From positions 173,250 to 237,249 of the forward strand of contig NZ_JAKZFC010000006.1 of assembly GCF_022549215.1 (NCBI RefSeq): a stretch of DNA of 64,000 bases, in the 5' to 3' direction. Shown in pieces: positions 63,977 through 64,000 of this stretch. Below the pieces are notes generated by a model. The model was not told where the DNA came from, made no database searches, and saw only the letters and a list, made by a program, of their open reading frames with translations. Source of the DNA: Solibacillus palustris (GTDB taxonomy: Bacteria > Bacillota > Bacilli > Bacillales_A > Planococcaceae). A program made the position numbers and the translations under genes. Numbering within the stretch: position 1 is the stretch's first letter; each line of letters begins with the position of its first letter.

Positions 63977-64000
63977 AGAGAAGTCGCTAAAACGACATCG

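Overview
The window looks like the chromosome of a low-GC, spore-forming, flagellated Gram-positive bacterium close to Solibacillus, Lysinibacillus and Kurthia (Planococcaceae/Caryophanaceae). The signs are AT-rich DNA, strong AGGAGG ribosome-binding sites with frequent TTG and GTG starts, a spore-cortex deacetylase and a probable small spore protein. Two gene blocks also keep the Bacillus subtilis order: yfhF-recX-yfhH-yfhJ-yfhP-mutY at about 40.4-45.1 kb, and ygaC(ntdP)-ygaD-ygaE-hemL-bcp-perR-ygzB-ygxA at 48.6-63.8 kb. The right edge carries two tandem strong promoters of the kind that drive rRNA operons, so a 16S gene probably starts just past the window.

Layout. 0-3.3 kb: end of a sugar ABC importer, a serine hydrolase and a BadF-type amino-sugar kinase, probably cell-wall sugar salvage, then a decayed thiolase fragment. 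3.6-7 kb: DEAD-box helicase, M29 aminopeptidase, secreted SGNH hydrolase. 7.4-11.6 kb: sbcD-sbcC. 11.8-16.7 kb: small proteins, TPP riboswitch with thiT, methionine aminopeptidase, PPK2, acetyltransferase. 16.8-20.9 kb: carbonic anhydrase, a second M29 aminopeptidase, motA-motB. 21.2-25.3 kb: pseudouridine catabolism (psuK-psuG) and envelope genes. 25.3-32.8 kb: ferrous-iron efflux ATPase pfeT, cystine transporter tcyP, fumarase, MFS transporter. 33-37.8 kb: two ECF sigma/anti-sigma pairs, butanediol dehydrogenase. 38-45.3 kb: rlmCD, pdaA and the yfh/mutY block. 45.3-48.4 kb: decayed small genes and a PadR-DUF1700-DUF4097 operon. 48.6-63.8 kb: the yga block, split by a five-gene dipeptide/oligopeptide ABC operon.

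Two regulatory links run across the window. perR has a PerR-box at its own promoter, and pfeT has a PerR-box over its -10 plus two Fur-like boxes, so both ends of an iron/peroxide circuit are present. psuK and padR each carry clear dyad operators in their promoters, consistent with autoregulation.

The most unusual feature is a family of dispersed intergenic elements: A-type at 11.6, 20.9 and 57.0-57.3 kb, B-type at 7.0 and 23.6 kb. All share a core of two hairpins whose stems differ in sequence but still pair. Compensatory changes and strand-specific G-U pairs suggest a transcribed, structured RNA module.
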